Below, piece by piece: positions 1 to 12,410 of a stretch of 64,000 nt of DNA. The DNA is from Rhizoctonia solani. Taxonomy: Eukaryota; Basidiomycota; Agaricomycetes; Cantharellales; Ceratobasidiaceae. Both the position numbers and the translations under genes were made by a program. The notes beneath the pieces were generated by a model. It was not told the DNA's origin, made no database searches, and saw only the letters and a program-made list of their open reading frames with translations. Within the stretch, counting starts at the first letter, position 1; each line of letters starts with the position of its first letter. The DNA lies in assembly GCF_016906535.1 (NCBI RefSeq), contig NC_057370.1:496001-560000 (forward strand). The letters are read 5' to 3'.

Positions 1-282
1 GCAAAGCTTCTGGGAGGGGTGTGACTGGTGATGACGATGGTTAAATATCTCTGCTCTGGGTTAGACCGTGGATATAGACTAGAAAGTAAACTATCGAGAG
101 GGCGTTGCCTATATATCCCGTTGCCACACCCATCAGAAAAGAACACAAATTTGAGCTAAAGACTCGCAACTCGAGTTGTCCAAAATATTGTTTCATAATT
201 AATTCTACACGTCTTTTGCTCTATGAGTACAATTGCCAGCAAAAGTATGAAATCAAATAGCGCTCACTCACATCACACTTCT

Positions 283-1523
283 CTAGTTGGCCTCGGACTT
301 GCTAAAATACTTGGGCAGGACAAATGCCAGCTTTTTCCTGTCCTCCTCGGGCCAGTCCCTCGTGATTAAGGAATATTGCATTCCACCCTCGGCGCTCGTG
401 AGCACATCCCCACGCTCGACAATCTCGTGTAACTCTTCGAGGATCGTGGCGGTGATCTACAGGGTCGCAGGGACAGCGCCAAAAATGTTAATCAGACCTG
501 AAGAACGGGGGAGGTCCAAACTCAATTAGAGTTGGACGTACCTTGCGGGATCGATCGGCATTATTCGATAGAGTCTTGTAGACTTCTGCAACCGTCACGG
601 GCTCTTCGCTCACTCGCCAGGCGTCGTAGTCTGTAGCGGTAGCAACGAGCGCGTAGCTATAATTACAAGTCAAAATAGTCAAGTGGTTGATCAATTAACT
701 TTTTTCCCCCGAACTTACCTGATCTCGGCTTCTCTAGCCAACTTGGCTTCGGGCAAGGGAGAGAAGCAAGGGCCTGATATCAGTCAGTAGAGGCGCGAGC
801 AGAAGGCTGGGAGAACATGTTTACATTTTGAATCATGGGTATAAGGGCCTTGGTAAGCTGAGTATCAAATGGATCTCCAAACATGGCATGCGCAACGATC
901 GAAGTGCCTTCAAAGAACGAGGCGGGACGGACGCCTTTGGTTCGGTCGATGATCTATGTATGTCCCGACATCAGATTACAACTTGTTCATACTCAAACAG
1001 AAAACCGTATGAAACTTGCCTGATCAGGAACGACGAAATCTCCGGGATGAATTTGCTCCCTCAAACTCCCGACGGCCGAAAATGCAACGATGACTTTGAC
1101 ACCCAACGACTTGAGCGCGGCGATGTTTGCTCGAGCAGGGACGTCCGATGGGAGGATACTATATATGACCATACGTCAGTTCTAGATCTAGTTTGAATAG
1201 CGAAGATGATAACAAACTAACTTGTGCGATGTTCCATGTCTCGCTAAAAATGCTAACCTCACGCCAGAAGGCAGCTCGGAGAGTAATGGGCGACGAAGGG
1301 AGTCCCCATGGAGTTTTGGGATTAGCTGTCTCGCTGCAAAGTTTTTCTTTGAGCTGCCGTCTAAGAAACGAGCAAGAATCGACTTACACAGGAGTCAGGT
1401 TTTCGAGGTTGTATAAACCGCTACCACCAATAACGCCGATAAGAACTGTGCGTTAATTTGTTAACAATAATACTTGAGGTGATTTGAGAATAACTGGTAG
1501 CGGATACCTTGGCGAGAGGCCAT
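283..1523 (-). pseudogene. 5'-methylthioadenosine phosphorylase-like gene, decayed
   Basis: MTAP splits methylthioadenosine with phosphate in the methionine salvage pathway. Reading the minus strand from ATG 1523: a five-codon first exon, an intron, then [119 protein letters not shown] and a C-terminus ending SKSEAN with TAG at 283-285. These are MTAP blocks in the right order. Two defects are visible. Around 1283-1290 the frame slips between SPIT and the ELPSGVRLAFLARHG block. Between 745 and 830 only GPCFSPLPEAKL remains, so about 40 residues are missing, including most of the family's EGPxFSTRAESxMYRxWGxDVINM segment that binds phosphate and substrate. One intron appears to start with GC (near 1017). 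Probably a pseudogene; a lineage-specific exon arrangement is the alternative. Confidence 0.78.
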
Positions 1524-2559
1524 CGTGAACGATCGTAGAAACAAGCTGGTTGATGGTATCAAATGTAAATTAGTTCGGGAAGCGTTATATTGGACCCTGA
1601 GCACGCCAAGCGCCGCTTGGATTTGCCGATGGCCTAACATCTAGATTTGCCTTGTGGTAGACAAGTGCAGGAGCAGACAAAGGGTTAAATCAACGATTTC
1701 CGTTAAAGACATCGCGATGTTTTACTCATAAGCATATGTAGCACGAACTCACGGGTCACTCGAGCTTAGAGATGTTTATAGAAGATAGTTAGCCTGAGGT
1801 TGTAGACATGACCAGGTTGTTATTCTGCTAGATAATTATGAGTAATATCTATGCAGCCGGTTACAGATATAAAATTTGCTTGTATGTTACAGTGGGGCAT
1901 AAAAACTCAGAGTGAAAAGTAGGAATGCTCGAGGCAGGGAGCATGAGCATACGTACCAGCAAAAGAGGATATCCATCGCGTCTTCTTGTGACGATTCGGT
2001 GGTCAACATTTCTAACTCACGTAGACCAATAATACGAATAATCGCAGTATTAGAAAGTAGATTTGTCTGGCTTTTATTAATTTAAACTATGAGTAATTCG
2101 AGTTGGAGCTGAATCCAACTTCAGGTTGGGGTTCAATGATGTCTAATTCGGCGATACAACAAAACTAACCGGCTTTCAGTAAGCCCTGCCATCTCGCCTG
2201 ATTTACGTCCGGTGAACTGAGAATTTTCGATATAATCAAGACAATAAGATTTATCGATGATTGGATGAGAAAAAGCATAAGCCCCAGAGGTTATCGATGT
2301 CTGACCTAAAGACATGAGACCTTGAGTAAGTGCTATGCGCAGTGGGCCTTTCCTGGGTATATCTACCCGGTTACTTGATGTGACTATGGGCTACATCACT
2401 GTTCTGTAGCACCGCAAGGTATTGGAAAATATTGAATTTACCTCGTCGCCCTGGTGGTTGTATATTAGCCGTTAGTGTGAGATTTGCTTGGCACTGGTCG
2501 TCGTGTCCAGACTCATAAGTCAGTAAACTCATGAGTTATTACTCGTGGAAGCCAAAACA
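1524..2559. other. intergenic, no gene recognised
   Basis: AT-rich stretch between the MTAP-like gene and the duplicated laccase block. Only short ORFs without codon-level support are present. It should include the promoter of the MTAP-like gene (minus strand, from 1524 upward). I see no RNA gene or repeat. Confidence 0.5.
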
Positions 2560-5558
2560 GGGACCAGAACCCACAGATTTCAGGGCTGACCAGACCGAAC
2601 CCATTCGGATGCATCTAATGAGGTGAGTTGCTGGGTGAAACACGTGAAGCGCCGGGCGGTTCGGGTTGATTTACCCACAACCGGGGCTGGCAATATTCTT
2701 GTCGATCACTCAAGAAAATTGATTTACCACATTTTCATCTTTCTCTTTATTTGCCGGTATAATGCTATAGTTACATTGGAAATAACCGTATACTTGACTC
2801 TGAACCGGGATTGTGGTGGAACATCATGAACACTGGTATTGTGTGTTACCGGTTAACTACTTGCGATTTGCACAACATGGCCATACTCTGAAATGTATCC
2901 AAGGCATACGATACTAAACTAATTCATATTACCGGAGTCGCAGCCTTGACGTCACCTCCATGTTCGACAGCCCAAGTACTGTCCGCAACCGGCCATTACA
3001 TTCTTTTTTCCTTAGCTAGCCCGATGGGTCCGGTCGTATCTTCACCCAGTCTTTTCGTCGGATCCCGTACCGGCGCGGAGACGCGGCCCCCATCGTAGGA
3101 CCACAGCTGCGAGCCCACGCTCTCCGCCCAAGGCACCAGCCCGCCAAACCACCTCTTCCGCGCAAGTCGCTCACGCCAAGCCCTATGGCCTGCAATCATA
3201 GCCCGACCAGCTCTCTATAAAGCTCTCTCACTACTCCTCTATCCTTCCTCATCTCTCAGCGCTTCTACTACATCCACTTACTTTCACTCCACTTCCTGCC
3301 GCATCCGGGAGTTCGGCCATGCAGCTCGATCCATCCTCTCTTCATCGCAGGAGCCCTGCTTCCTGTGACTCATGCTGCCATTCGCCAGCATACTCTCGAG
3401 GTCAGCCTGCTTCTTTGCCTTGCCGCCGGCTTCGACTTCGTCTGACTTTCCACAGCTCACCTATGGCACAAACAACGCCGATGGCACCACCCGCGAGTCC
3501 TGGCTCATCATCGGCCAGACTCCGGGTCCTCATCTGGTCTGGGACGAGGGCGATGACATCTCCGTCAAGGTCGTCAACAAAGGCCACGAGCCTGTCACCA
3601 TGCACTGGCACGGGTACGTCCGTTACATCCTTCATCCCCGCTCTGCCACTGACTACCACCGCAGTATCGAGCAAGTCGGCTCTCTGTGGTCCGATGGCGT
3701 CCCAGGACTCACCCAGTGGCCAATCCCGGTCCAAGGCGACTTTGTCTACAACTTACCGTCAAGCAAGCTGGCTTCCACTGTACGTGCCATTCAGCCCTAG
3801 CTTGGCCTCATAGCTGACTGCTCGCTCGCAGGGTACCACTCTCACTACGTATGAGTCTCGATGTGCGATGTGTTGCGCTCAACTGACATAGCTGAACAGA
3901 AAATGCAACTCGACGACGGTCTCAAAGGCACGATCTACATTCGCCGAGACCCAACAAGCCCAAGCCTTTCAGCCAGATCTCGACTGATGCGGCTGTGCTC
4001 GAGAAGCTCAAGCAGGCCGAGAACAATGCCCTTCTGCTCAACGTGTACGTGTGCTCTGCTTCGATCCAGTCTTCTCTGATGCTCTGATGCAGATACGACT
4101 ACAAGCACTACACCTCGGAACACTGGATGGCAGAGTGGGAGCGCACGGACATCGAGCAGCTCTGCATCGACAACCTTCTGAGTAAGTCCGTACTGTACGT
4201 GTACCCTCGATCAAGTCACTGACCGCTCGGGGTAGCCAACGGAAAGGGACCTGTGATATGCCCGGACATGAACGAGCTCAACGCCGTCGCCAATGCTCAG
4301 CAGAAGCCGCTGACCAAGAAAGGTGCGTAAGTCATGCGCACCTGTTTGGTCTGACCTGGTCGCTGACAGCCATGCTCAGATGCAACCCAGCAGCAAGCTG
4401 ATGTACCCGTACCCTGGATCCAAGGTTTGTGATATCCACCGAGTGTACACTTTGGCTTGCTGATACGCGCATAGCCTGACATAGTCGAGCCTGCGATGTG
4501 GACAGAGTGCACAAACTCGAACACGACATTCGAGGTGTTCTCTGCCAAGCAGTCCAACGGATGGGTCGCCTTCAACCTGCTTGTGAGTGCATTCTCAGCC
4601 TTTCTGTGCTTCTAATTCATACTGACATCGGGTACAGAACAGCGGTGCGCTGTGGGACTTGCGTGTCTCCATCAACTCCCACAAGCTCTACTTCTGTAAG
4701 CTTATGGCTGCTTTTGTGCTTTTGCTGGTCACTAACGCTCCAATCAGTTGCTGCTGACGGCCACTACACCAAGATCCAGACAGCACATCCCTCCTCATCC
4801 CTGTTGGCAAGTTCTTTGTCAAGCTCAACCAGACCCCTGGCAACTACTGCATCTGCGCTGCTGTTGTTCTTCCTCAGCTCATCACAGGCTTCTCCATCCT
4901 TTGCTACTCTGACAAAACCGGCACTGGGCTTGTGCAGGCAAAGACTCTGCCCCCGGCTAAGAAGCCTGTCAGTAGCTATCATGTACTTTTCAAGCTCAAA
5001 CACTGACACTATACACAGTGGATCAACTATGCTGGCAACCTCATCAACAGCAGAACTGACCTTGTCATGGCCAACCTTGCTCTGTTCCCTGACTTACCAC
5101 CTCTCAAGGCAACGCTGATGTCACCATCCCGCTGAATGTCACCTGCACTGGCAAGTTTGGATGGGTGCTCAATGGTGCGCTTCTTTCTGCTTCTGATGGT
5201 TTGTCCAGCTAACTTGGCGCATACAGGCAAGTTGTGGGTGTTGCCTCTGGACAACTTCACCCCTCTGCTGTTCCAGCCCAGCCAGTTTGCATTGCTCAAC
5301 AAGTACACATACTTCTTGTACAAGAATGGGTTGGTTGTTGACCTAATCTTCACCGTCACTGCCAGCAACCCTGCAATGCACCCTCCTCACCCAATGCACA
5401 AGCATGGTGTCAAGGCGTGGCTGCTTGGCTTGGGACGGTGTGTTCCTGTATGCAAGCATCAAGGCCGCTGTGGATGCAGGATACAAGGGTGTCAACATGA
5501 AGAACCCGCTGTACAGGGATGACTTTGTTACTGTGAGTGATCAGGGCCAGTGTATGCG
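2560..5558 (+). repeat. inverted segmental duplication, copy A (laccase promoter and gene)
   Basis: The reverse complement of 42984-46300 matches this interval and, beyond the retroelement insertion, 12411-12692. The shared block starts about 270 bp upstream of the shared GACGTCACCTCC motif (near 2949), where only patches align. It becomes near-identical over the core promoter and first half of the gene, and ends a few bases after the laccase stop codon. The two copies lie in opposite orientation about 38 kb apart. Confidence 0.88.
3216..3221 (+). promoter_or_regulatory. TATA box of laccase copy A
   Basis: TATAAA about 100 bp before the ATG, inside a stretch almost identical to the copy B promoter (TTTATA at 45640-45645 on the plus strand). 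A pyrimidine-rich leader follows, as is common for highly expressed fungal genes. Confidence 0.65.
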
Positions 5559-6063
5559 TGTTACAATCCCCTTACTCATACCATTGAATTTGCCTGATTT
5601 TTCTAATATTTTACTATTTTTTACAAACCCTTTATCTCTACTTTTTCAATCACGTGATCTTGGCGCTTACCATGCCAAGATGCCGCACCAAGATGCCGCG
5701 CCAAGATGCTGTGCCAAGGGCGCTTAGGAGAAATCCACGCTTCTGCGCAGCCCGCAGCACGCTTCTCTTTTTATATAGACTCTTCTTTTCTCACACGCAT
5801 TGACCATGTACATACCTTTCACTTGTCTATATAAACAGCAGGAAAATTGCTTGGAGACCCCAAGTCAATTTTACCTTGTCTCATACCCATTGAGGAAGCT
5901 CCAGCCAGCTAAGTAGCCGGCCCCCAGAAGTTCAGCTGACATAACCTCCTTACCTTAACTTACCACACCTCCCAGGCCTAAGGCCCCTTGTCAGTAGATC
6001 AGTAGTAGATAGCCGCCTTACATGGACTTAGGGTAACCTAGATAGTTAGATTACATATGTGTG

Positions 6064-6620
6064 TGTCGTACACCACTGTAAGGTGGGTACACGCTGGTGG
6101 AGGCGGGCGCTTAAGGCCGTACTACTACAAGCTTATGTAATCTAACTTAACTAGGCTATACTACGGCCGCTGTAAGGCGGACTTCTACTGGCTATCTACT
6201 GCAAAGGGGCCTGAGGCCTGGGAGGTGTGGTGAGTTAAGTAATGGGGGTGACTTCTGATAACAACTGGGCCGGCTACTTAGCTGGCCGAATAATCCCTCC
6301 TCAATGGATATGAGACGAGGTAAAATCAACTTGGTGTCTCCAAGCGATTTCCCTGCTGTATATATGGCAAAGCACACTATCTACATGGTCTGTGCGCGTG
6401 AGAGAAAGAAGTACTAAGACAAATGAGAAGCATGCTGCGGGCTGCGCAGAAGCGTGGATTTCTCCTAAGCGCCCTTGGCACGGCATCTCGGCGCGGCATC
6501 TCGGCATAATAAGCGCCGAGATCACGTGATTGAAAAACATAAGAAAAAGGGTTCGTAAAAATAGTAAAAATATCAGAAAAATTGTCCAATTCCAGTGGTA
6601 TTTGTTAGGAGGTTATAACA
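6064..6620 (-). repeat. 3' LTR of element 1
   Basis: 557 bp, plus-strand borders TGTCGTACACCACTG and GGAGGTTATAACA; the plus-strand start of the other LTR reads TGTTGTACACC. The two LTRs of this element differ at only a few positions and short indels, so the insertion is recent compared with the surrounding solo LTR. Confidence 0.9.
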
Positions 6621-6630
6621 TTGCCCCCCC

Positions 6631-9600
6631 TTAAAGGCTCTTGGCGGAGTCACAAGCCTTTTTCAGTCGTGACTTGTTGAAGCGTTGGATCTCCTCCTGA
6701 CTGTGATCTAGGAGCTCTTCTGGTTCCCAGGAATTGTCTTCCGGACCATAGCCTTTCCATTTGATTAGGTAAAACCACTTTCCCCGTTGTTGCTTGGAGT
6801 CAATGATTTGTTCCACCTTGTATTCTTCTTCCCCTCTACTGTTTCAGGAGGGGGCCTTTCCAGGAATGGTTGACTTGGAGATATATGTGCCCTGGATAAC
6901 AATCCCACATAGAATACGTCGTGGATCTTGAGAGTTTCTGGCAGTTTGAGGCGGTACGCATGGCTGGACACCTTCTCTAATACCTCAAAGGGGCCCAGTT
7001 GTTTGGGATCCAGCTTGTTGGAATTTGTCCTGAGTTCCACGTTTTTTTCTGTCTAGCCAGACTTTTTCCCCAATTGAATATTCAGGGGTTGTTCCTTTAT
7101 CCCTTGTCATCCGTTCCTTGCTCATTCTGAGGGCCGCTTCGGCTTCCTTCCATCCCGGGCTAAGTGTCTGCCACAAGATCTGCTTCTGGGACGTTTGCGG
7201 GGACGTTTGACGGATTCATGACGGGGTTTCTGCCATAGACTAATTCAAAGGGGGTTTTTCCTGTGGCGGAATGTTTTGCATTGTTGTAAGCATATTCCGC
7301 TAGTGGCAACCAGGTAGCCCAGTTGGAGTGGTCTGCAGCAACATATGATCTGAGGTAGAATTCAATAAACTGATTCACCCTCTCTGTTTGGCCATCAGAT
7401 TCTGGGTGGTAGGCTGATGAGAAGGCCGGTTTAACCCCTAATTGCTGGTATAGTGCCCTTAGAAACTTTCCCGTGAATGTGGTTCCACAATCCAAAATGG
7501 TTTTAACCGGTAATCCGTGCAATTTCCAGACATGACTGACAAATAGGTCTGCTAGCCCCTTAGCGGTCACCTTTTTTGAGGTTGGGATAAAGTGCCCGAA
7601 CTTGGAAAAGGAGTCAATGACTACCAAGATTGCATCGTGCCCATTTGACTTAGGGAATCCTGTGATAAAGTCATACAAGATGGTGTGGAATGGAAATGGG
7701 GGGACTTCCAGCGGTTTTAGCGCTATGACTGGTGCATGGGCTTGTCGATTGGCTTGGCATACCGGGCAACATTCCACCCATTCCTTGGCGGAGGACTTCA
7801 TGCCTGGCCACCAGTAGTTACAACTTAGTAGTTCCAAGGTACGTTGTTGTCCGGGGTGTCCTGCCAGGGGTGCGTCATGGAATTCTCTGAGTAGCCGTTC
7901 CTTCAGGGCTTCCGAGTCTGGGACTACTAGTTTGCCACGGTACCAGAGGAGGTCCTCTTCCCAGTCATAATCCTTGTATGCCTTACGGATGGAGGGGGGA
8001 GCGTTGTCCGCATCTTCTGTGAGGAATTGGATAATAGACTCAAGGGATGGGTCTTCTCTAAGCTTGGTGCGGATTTCCGTGACAATTTCCAGTTCCTCTT
8101 CTGACGTATTGGCAAAAACTTCTGTAGGGATCATAACTTCTGGTTTGGGGGGAAGATCAACATAGTCTGCGCGTCGGGACAGTGCGTCTGGTTTCCCTGA
8201 TTGTTTCCCGGGTCAGTAGTGGATCTCAAAGTTGAAGTCACTCAGGAAGATGCGCCATCTAGCGTGCCTGCGGTTGAAGGTCCTAGCCTGCCTCCAATAT
8301 TCCAGGTTCCTGTGATCTGTGAAGACCTGAATTGGTTTGTCTGTTGCTTCCAGGAAAATTTGCCATTCTTCCAGGGCTTTGATAATTGCTAGAAGTTCCT
8401 TATTGTGGGTGTCATAGTTGGCTTCTGCGCTGGAAAAGGACTTGGACATATATGCGACTGGGTGAAGGCGGTTATCCTCTCCTTGCTGACTTAAGATGGC
8501 TCCCATGGCTACTCCTGACGCGTCCGTTTCTAGGTAGTAGGGAAGACTGGGGTTGGAGTGGATTAGGACAGGTGACTGGGTGACGAGGGACTTTAGTTCC
8601 TGGAAAGCAGTTTCCTCCAGGTTACCCCATGACCAAGGGGTTTCCTTTTGGTGAGGTTATGTAGAGGTCGCGCGACAGAACTAAAATAGAGGGTCGCGCG
8701 ACAGAACTAAAATTGGGAATGAACCGGCGGAGATAATTGACAAAACCTAAGAAGGCCTGGACCTGTTTGACCGTTTTAGGTGTGGGCCATGACGTAACGG
8801 CTTCAATCTTCTTTTGGTCCATGGAGAAGCCAGCTGGGGAGATGACAATACCAAGGTAGTCTACCGTGGTGACATGAAAGTGACATTTGGAGAGTTTACA
8901 GAACAACTGGTTCTTCATCAATTGTGAAAGGACTTCCCTGACATGGGAAGGGTGGTCCTCAGGTTTTTTGGAGAAGATCAGAATATTGTCCAAATAGATA
9001 ACCACTGTGACATCAATGAGGTCTCTGAACAGGTCATTCATGAAGTGTTGGAAGGCGGCTGGGGCGTTGGTGAGGCCAAAAGGCATCACTAAGTATTCAA
9101 AAAGCCCGTATTTGGTCCTGAATGCCGTCTTCCATTCATCCCCTTCTTTGATTCTGACGTTGTTATAGCCCCAGCGTAGGTCAAGCTTTGTGAACAGTTT
9201 GGCATTTCGTAATTTGGCCATGAGATCATCCTGTCTGGGGAGAGGGTAGACATTTTTGTGGGTAACTTTGTTGAGCTTTCTGTAATCCACAACAAGCCTA
9301 AGGGAACCATCAGCCTTTTTGACAAACATGACAGGGGCTCCGGCAGATGAGGTACTGGGGCAGATCTTGCCCGTGGCTAGTTCTTCATTGATGTGTTGTT
9401 TGAGTGCCTTGGATTCCGCATCCGTCATGCCATATATGGGGCCTGGGGATAATTTGGCGTCTGGAACAAGGTCTATGGATATAGCATACTCCCTGTGTGG
9501 GGGGAGGACCTTAAATTCTTCCTCGCCAAATACTCTAGCAAACTCATGGTACTGGGGGGGGAGATCTGCTAGAGGGTCTAGGTCCGCTTCTTCTTCGGAG

Positions 9601-10067
9601 GCAATCTGTACCTGTTCAGGGAATGTGACTAATCCCTGTTGCCAGTCAATAAGAGGGGCTTCTGCCGTTAACCATGTCATGCCTAGAATAGCCGGGGTGT
9701 TGCCTATGGGGCAAACAAGGAAGGGGATAGAGTGGGAGTGGCCATTGGCCAAGACCGTGAGGTGAACCTGGTGCCAAATGCGACCAGTCTGTGATATAGT
9801 ACCGTCTAACATCCTCACAACTTGTGGATTTTTGAGTTGGGTTTTTGGAATTTTTAACTTTTCAACCACGGAGGGGGAGATGAAATTTGATGTTGCTCCG
9901 GAGTCTATGAGTGTTCTGAGGGGTTCTGCCGGGGAATTCTGGACATATAGATCAATAAATAATAGGGGTTTCTTATTTGAGTCTAGAGCAAGAGATACAA
10001 ATTCAAAACTATCTACTAAGTTGTCCATTTTTGGAGTCAAGGGCTTGGCAGCAGTCCTTGACCTCAA
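6631..10067 (-). pseudogene. element 1 pol: protease, RT, RNase H, integrase, chromodomain (broken)
   Basis: Minus strand. The -1 frame opens at 10067 just before the gag stop. Protease has LIDSGATSNF. RT has FVKKADGSLRLVVDYRKLN, and its catalytic box reads VIYLDNILI, so the second aspartate is lost. RNase H has FTDHRNLEYW and ends at TGA (8213), where element 2 has Arg (YRPGKQ). Integrase 8134-7160 has the HHCC finger (H..GHPGQQ..CPVCQ) and core aspartates, but ILDCGTTF where the family has SDRG. The tail continues in other frames to HAYRLKLP and a chromodomain (WFYLIKWKGYGPEDNSWEPE) ending at 6631. A duplicated 27-28 bp segment at 8670-8715 shifts the frame between RT and RNase H. Confidence 0.9.
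8670..8715. repeat. short tandem duplication inside element 1 pol
   Basis: GGTCGCGCGACAGAACTAAA occurs twice in tandem on the plus strand, spaced about 27 bp apart. One copy fits the expected RT sequence (PNFSSVARP); the second is extra and shifts the frame. The repeat core TCGCGCGA is palindromic, which may have favoured slippage. Confidence 0.8.
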
Positions 10068-10076
10068 TCTTTTCCC
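10036..10076 (-). promoter_or_regulatory. -1 ribosomal frameshift signal of element 1
   Basis: On the minus strand the gag codons TCG GGA AAA GAT TGA contain the heptamer G-GGA-AAA (10070-10076), a canonical X XXY YYZ slip site. Seven bases later GTCAAGG (10056-10062) can pair with CCTTGAC (10036-10042) around a 13-base loop. A -1 slip enters the open pol frame directly. Whether it works in this host is inference. Confidence 0.7.
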
Positions 10077-11317
10077 GACTCAACGTCCTCGGCAATCTTA
10101 GCCACTTCTTTGACTGTGGCTTTCCATCCGTTGGGACATTGCTTGATTCCATGTCCCTTCTGACCGCACTTGACACAAAGGCCAGACGCGCGGCGGCAAT
10201 CCCTTTCTTCCGGTGTGACGTAATTTGGGTCCTCTGAGAGGCGGACCCGTTGGGTGGTAGTGGTGGAAGTAGTGGCCACGGTGGCCGGGGATTTGGCGGG
10301 TGCCTTTTTGGGACGGTTCTCCTCATTTTCGCAACAAATGTTGTCAATCTTAATAGAGGCCGCAAAAATTGCCTTGAGTTCATTGGGAATACTATCCTTG
10401 GTTGATAGCAGTTCCTTGACCTTCCAGTGGAGGCCTTGCGTGAACTGCGCAATATAGGCCTCCTTGTTCCAGTCCAATTCCGCCATGAGATTGCAGAACT
10501 CCGTGACGTACTCGGAGGTGGTGGTTGTTTGGGAGAGAGCCGCAATTTTTCTAGCGGCGGCTTGCTTGGCGTCGGGGTCGGCAAATGCTTCTTTGAACTT
10601 GGCCGTTAAGGCCTGGATGGTGGTGGGGGGATTGCCTTTGCCCTTGATGATGGCCCCAATAATGGGGAGAGCCCAATTGGCAGCTTTATTGGTCATATGG
10701 TATAGGATCCATACAACCATTTGCTCCTCCTTGTCAAATTGGTCCCTATGTAGGGCAACCCAGAGCATCATTCAATCAAGCCACTGAGTGGCCTTGCGTC
10801 CCCTGGTATCACCCTTATAGGGGTCTGGGAGGTCCATCTTTGGCCGCTTTACACTGGACCCTGCATCAAAAGGGGTGAGAGATCCTAAGTGCCGTTTAGG
10901 CGTTCCTTGAGGCTCCCTTTTGGGGTGCCTTGGCTCTTCCTCCTCTTCTGAATCAAAGCCTGTGCCCCTTGATGGTCGGAAGGGGGCCTTGAGTCCAGGC
11001 CTAATCGTTGCTGGAGTGTGGGCTTCTCCTCCCGTGTGGGTGGGAGGAGTGATAGGCCCAGTCAATGGGCCAGGCTTTGTTTGGGCTCCGCCCTGGTCCT
11101 TGTCTCCAACGAGGTCGTTGGTCTCCTTGCATAAGGCGGTGAGCTGAGTGATTTGCTTGCCTTGAGACTTGACTTGGTCCTGGAGGGACCCAACTTGTGT
11201 GGAGAGGGCTTGGATAGCCTCAAGGAGAGCGCCAATGGACAGCTCTGGTTCCATTCCAGGCAAGTTTCGCGGAGTGGGAGATGATTTGCAAGTGGGTGGT
11301 TGGGAGTTGGCTGCCAC
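10064..11317 (-). pseudogene. element 1 gag with CCHC zinc knuckle, one in-frame stop
   Basis: Minus strand; the frame is open from about 11317 (first ATG near 11255, MEPELSIG) to TGA at 10064-10066. The N-terminal part has a short coiled-coil stretch (LEAIQALSTQVGSLQDQVK). The capsid-like region follows, interrupted by TGA at 10772-10774 between QWLD and MMLWV, where element 2 reads through (QWLTQMLAWV). The nucleocapsid knuckle is CVKCGQKGHGIKQC. It is related to element 2 Gag in order and motifs but clearly diverged. Confidence 0.88.
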
Positions 11318-11772
11318 GGAACGACAACTAGAGCGGCTGGTAGGACGGGAGTATGGGTGGGGGACGCCAGAGCGTGTGGATGGAATGGTGGAAACGGTGT
11401 GGGGGAAGTAGTGCCTATATCAGGACTTATGAGCGGTTTTTCTGTAGTATACTGGCGCTAAACCCTTGCGTCTAGTACCTAGCGTTGGACTGTCCCTACA
11501 ACAAATCAGCAGACCTGGCGGTTGTGATATGGGCGGGTTTTCAGCAAGCGGGTATTTCAGCGGTCTAGGGTCGCTGACTACTGAGTTCCGGCAAAACTTG
11601 GGGTATGCGGGGGATTAGAGCCCGTCTGCCTTATAGCAATTTGGTACTACCAGGGACCAACGTCTGTTTGATTATTAAAGACAAAAGGCAAGTCCAATCT
11701 GGTGTTTTCCCTTGTGCTAGTACAGGGGGTCTTCTCCTTGTTGATCAAGCCTACTAGAAGTTGATTTTACAA

Positions 11773-12332
11773 TGTTGTACACCACTGTAAGGTGGGTACA
11801 CGCTGGTGGAGGCGGGCGCTTAAGGCCGTACTACTACAAGCTTATGTAATCTAACTTAACTAGGCTATACTACGGCCGCTGTAAGGCGGACTTCTACTGG
11901 CTATCTACTGCAAAGGGGCCTGAGGCCTGGGAGGTGTGGTGAGTTAAGTAATGGGGGTGACTTCTGATAACAACTGGGCCGGCTACTTAGCTGGCCGAAT
12001 AATCCCTCCTCAATGGATATGAGACGAGGTAAAATCAACTTGGTGTCTCCAAGCGATTTCCCTGCTGTATATATAGGCAAAGCACACTATCTACATGGTC
12101 TGTGCGCGTGAGAGAAAGAAGTAGCTAAGACAAATGAGAAGCATGCTGCGGGCTGCGCAGAAGCGTGGATTTCTCCTAAGCGCCCTTGGCACGGCATCTC
12201 GGCGCGGCATCTCGGCATAATAAGCGCCGAGATCACGTGATTGAAAAACATAAGAAAAAGGGTTCGTAAAAAATAGTAAAAATATCAGAAAAATCGTCCG
12301 ATTCCAGTGGTATTTGTTAGGAGGTTATAACA
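11773..12332 (-). repeat. 5' LTR of element 1
   Basis: 560 bp direct copy of 6064-6620. On the minus strand it begins TGTTATAACCTCC and ends GTGTACAACA. The bases directly internal to it (TTGTAAAATC on the minus strand) are not an obvious TGG-type primer-binding site. Confidence 0.9.
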
Positions 12333-12410
12333 GTGTGCTTGTAGTAGTATGGCCCTAAGCGCCTGCCTCCACTAGCGTGTACCCACCTTACAGTGGTGTA
12401 TGACAATGCG

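Larger units (their letters stand above)
6064..12332 (-). mobile_element. Ty3/gypsy chromodomain retrotransposon, element 1 (minus), nested and inactive
   Basis: LTRs at 6064-6620 and 11773-12332 flank a minus-strand gag-pol. The 5 bp target duplication GTGTG lies at 6059-6063 and 12333-12337, within the older solo LTR. Order on the minus strand is Gag with zinc knuckle, protease, reverse transcriptase, RNase H, integrase and C-terminal chromodomain, the order of chromodomain Ty3/gypsy elements. A purine tract (AAGGGGGGGCAA on the minus strand) abuts the 3' LTR at 6621. Coding is broken by an in-frame stop in gag, YLDN for YLDD in RT, a tandem duplication near 8670-8715, TGA in the RNase H end and several frameshifts in the integrase tail. 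Confidence 0.92.
5559..12405 (+). mobile_element. solo LTR (plus orientation) in a laccase intron, split by a later insertion
   Basis: The left part, 5559-6063, starts TGTTACAATCC. The right part, 12338-12405, ends CAGTGGTGTATGACA. Together they give about 573 bp and match, in reverse orientation, the LTRs of the element nested inside (TGTTATAACCTCC ... GTGGTGTACGACA). A 5 bp target duplication ATGCG flanks it at 5554-5558 and 12406-12410. It is clearly more diverged than the inner LTRs, so it is the older insertion. No internal region of its own remains, so it is a solo LTR. Confidence 0.87.
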
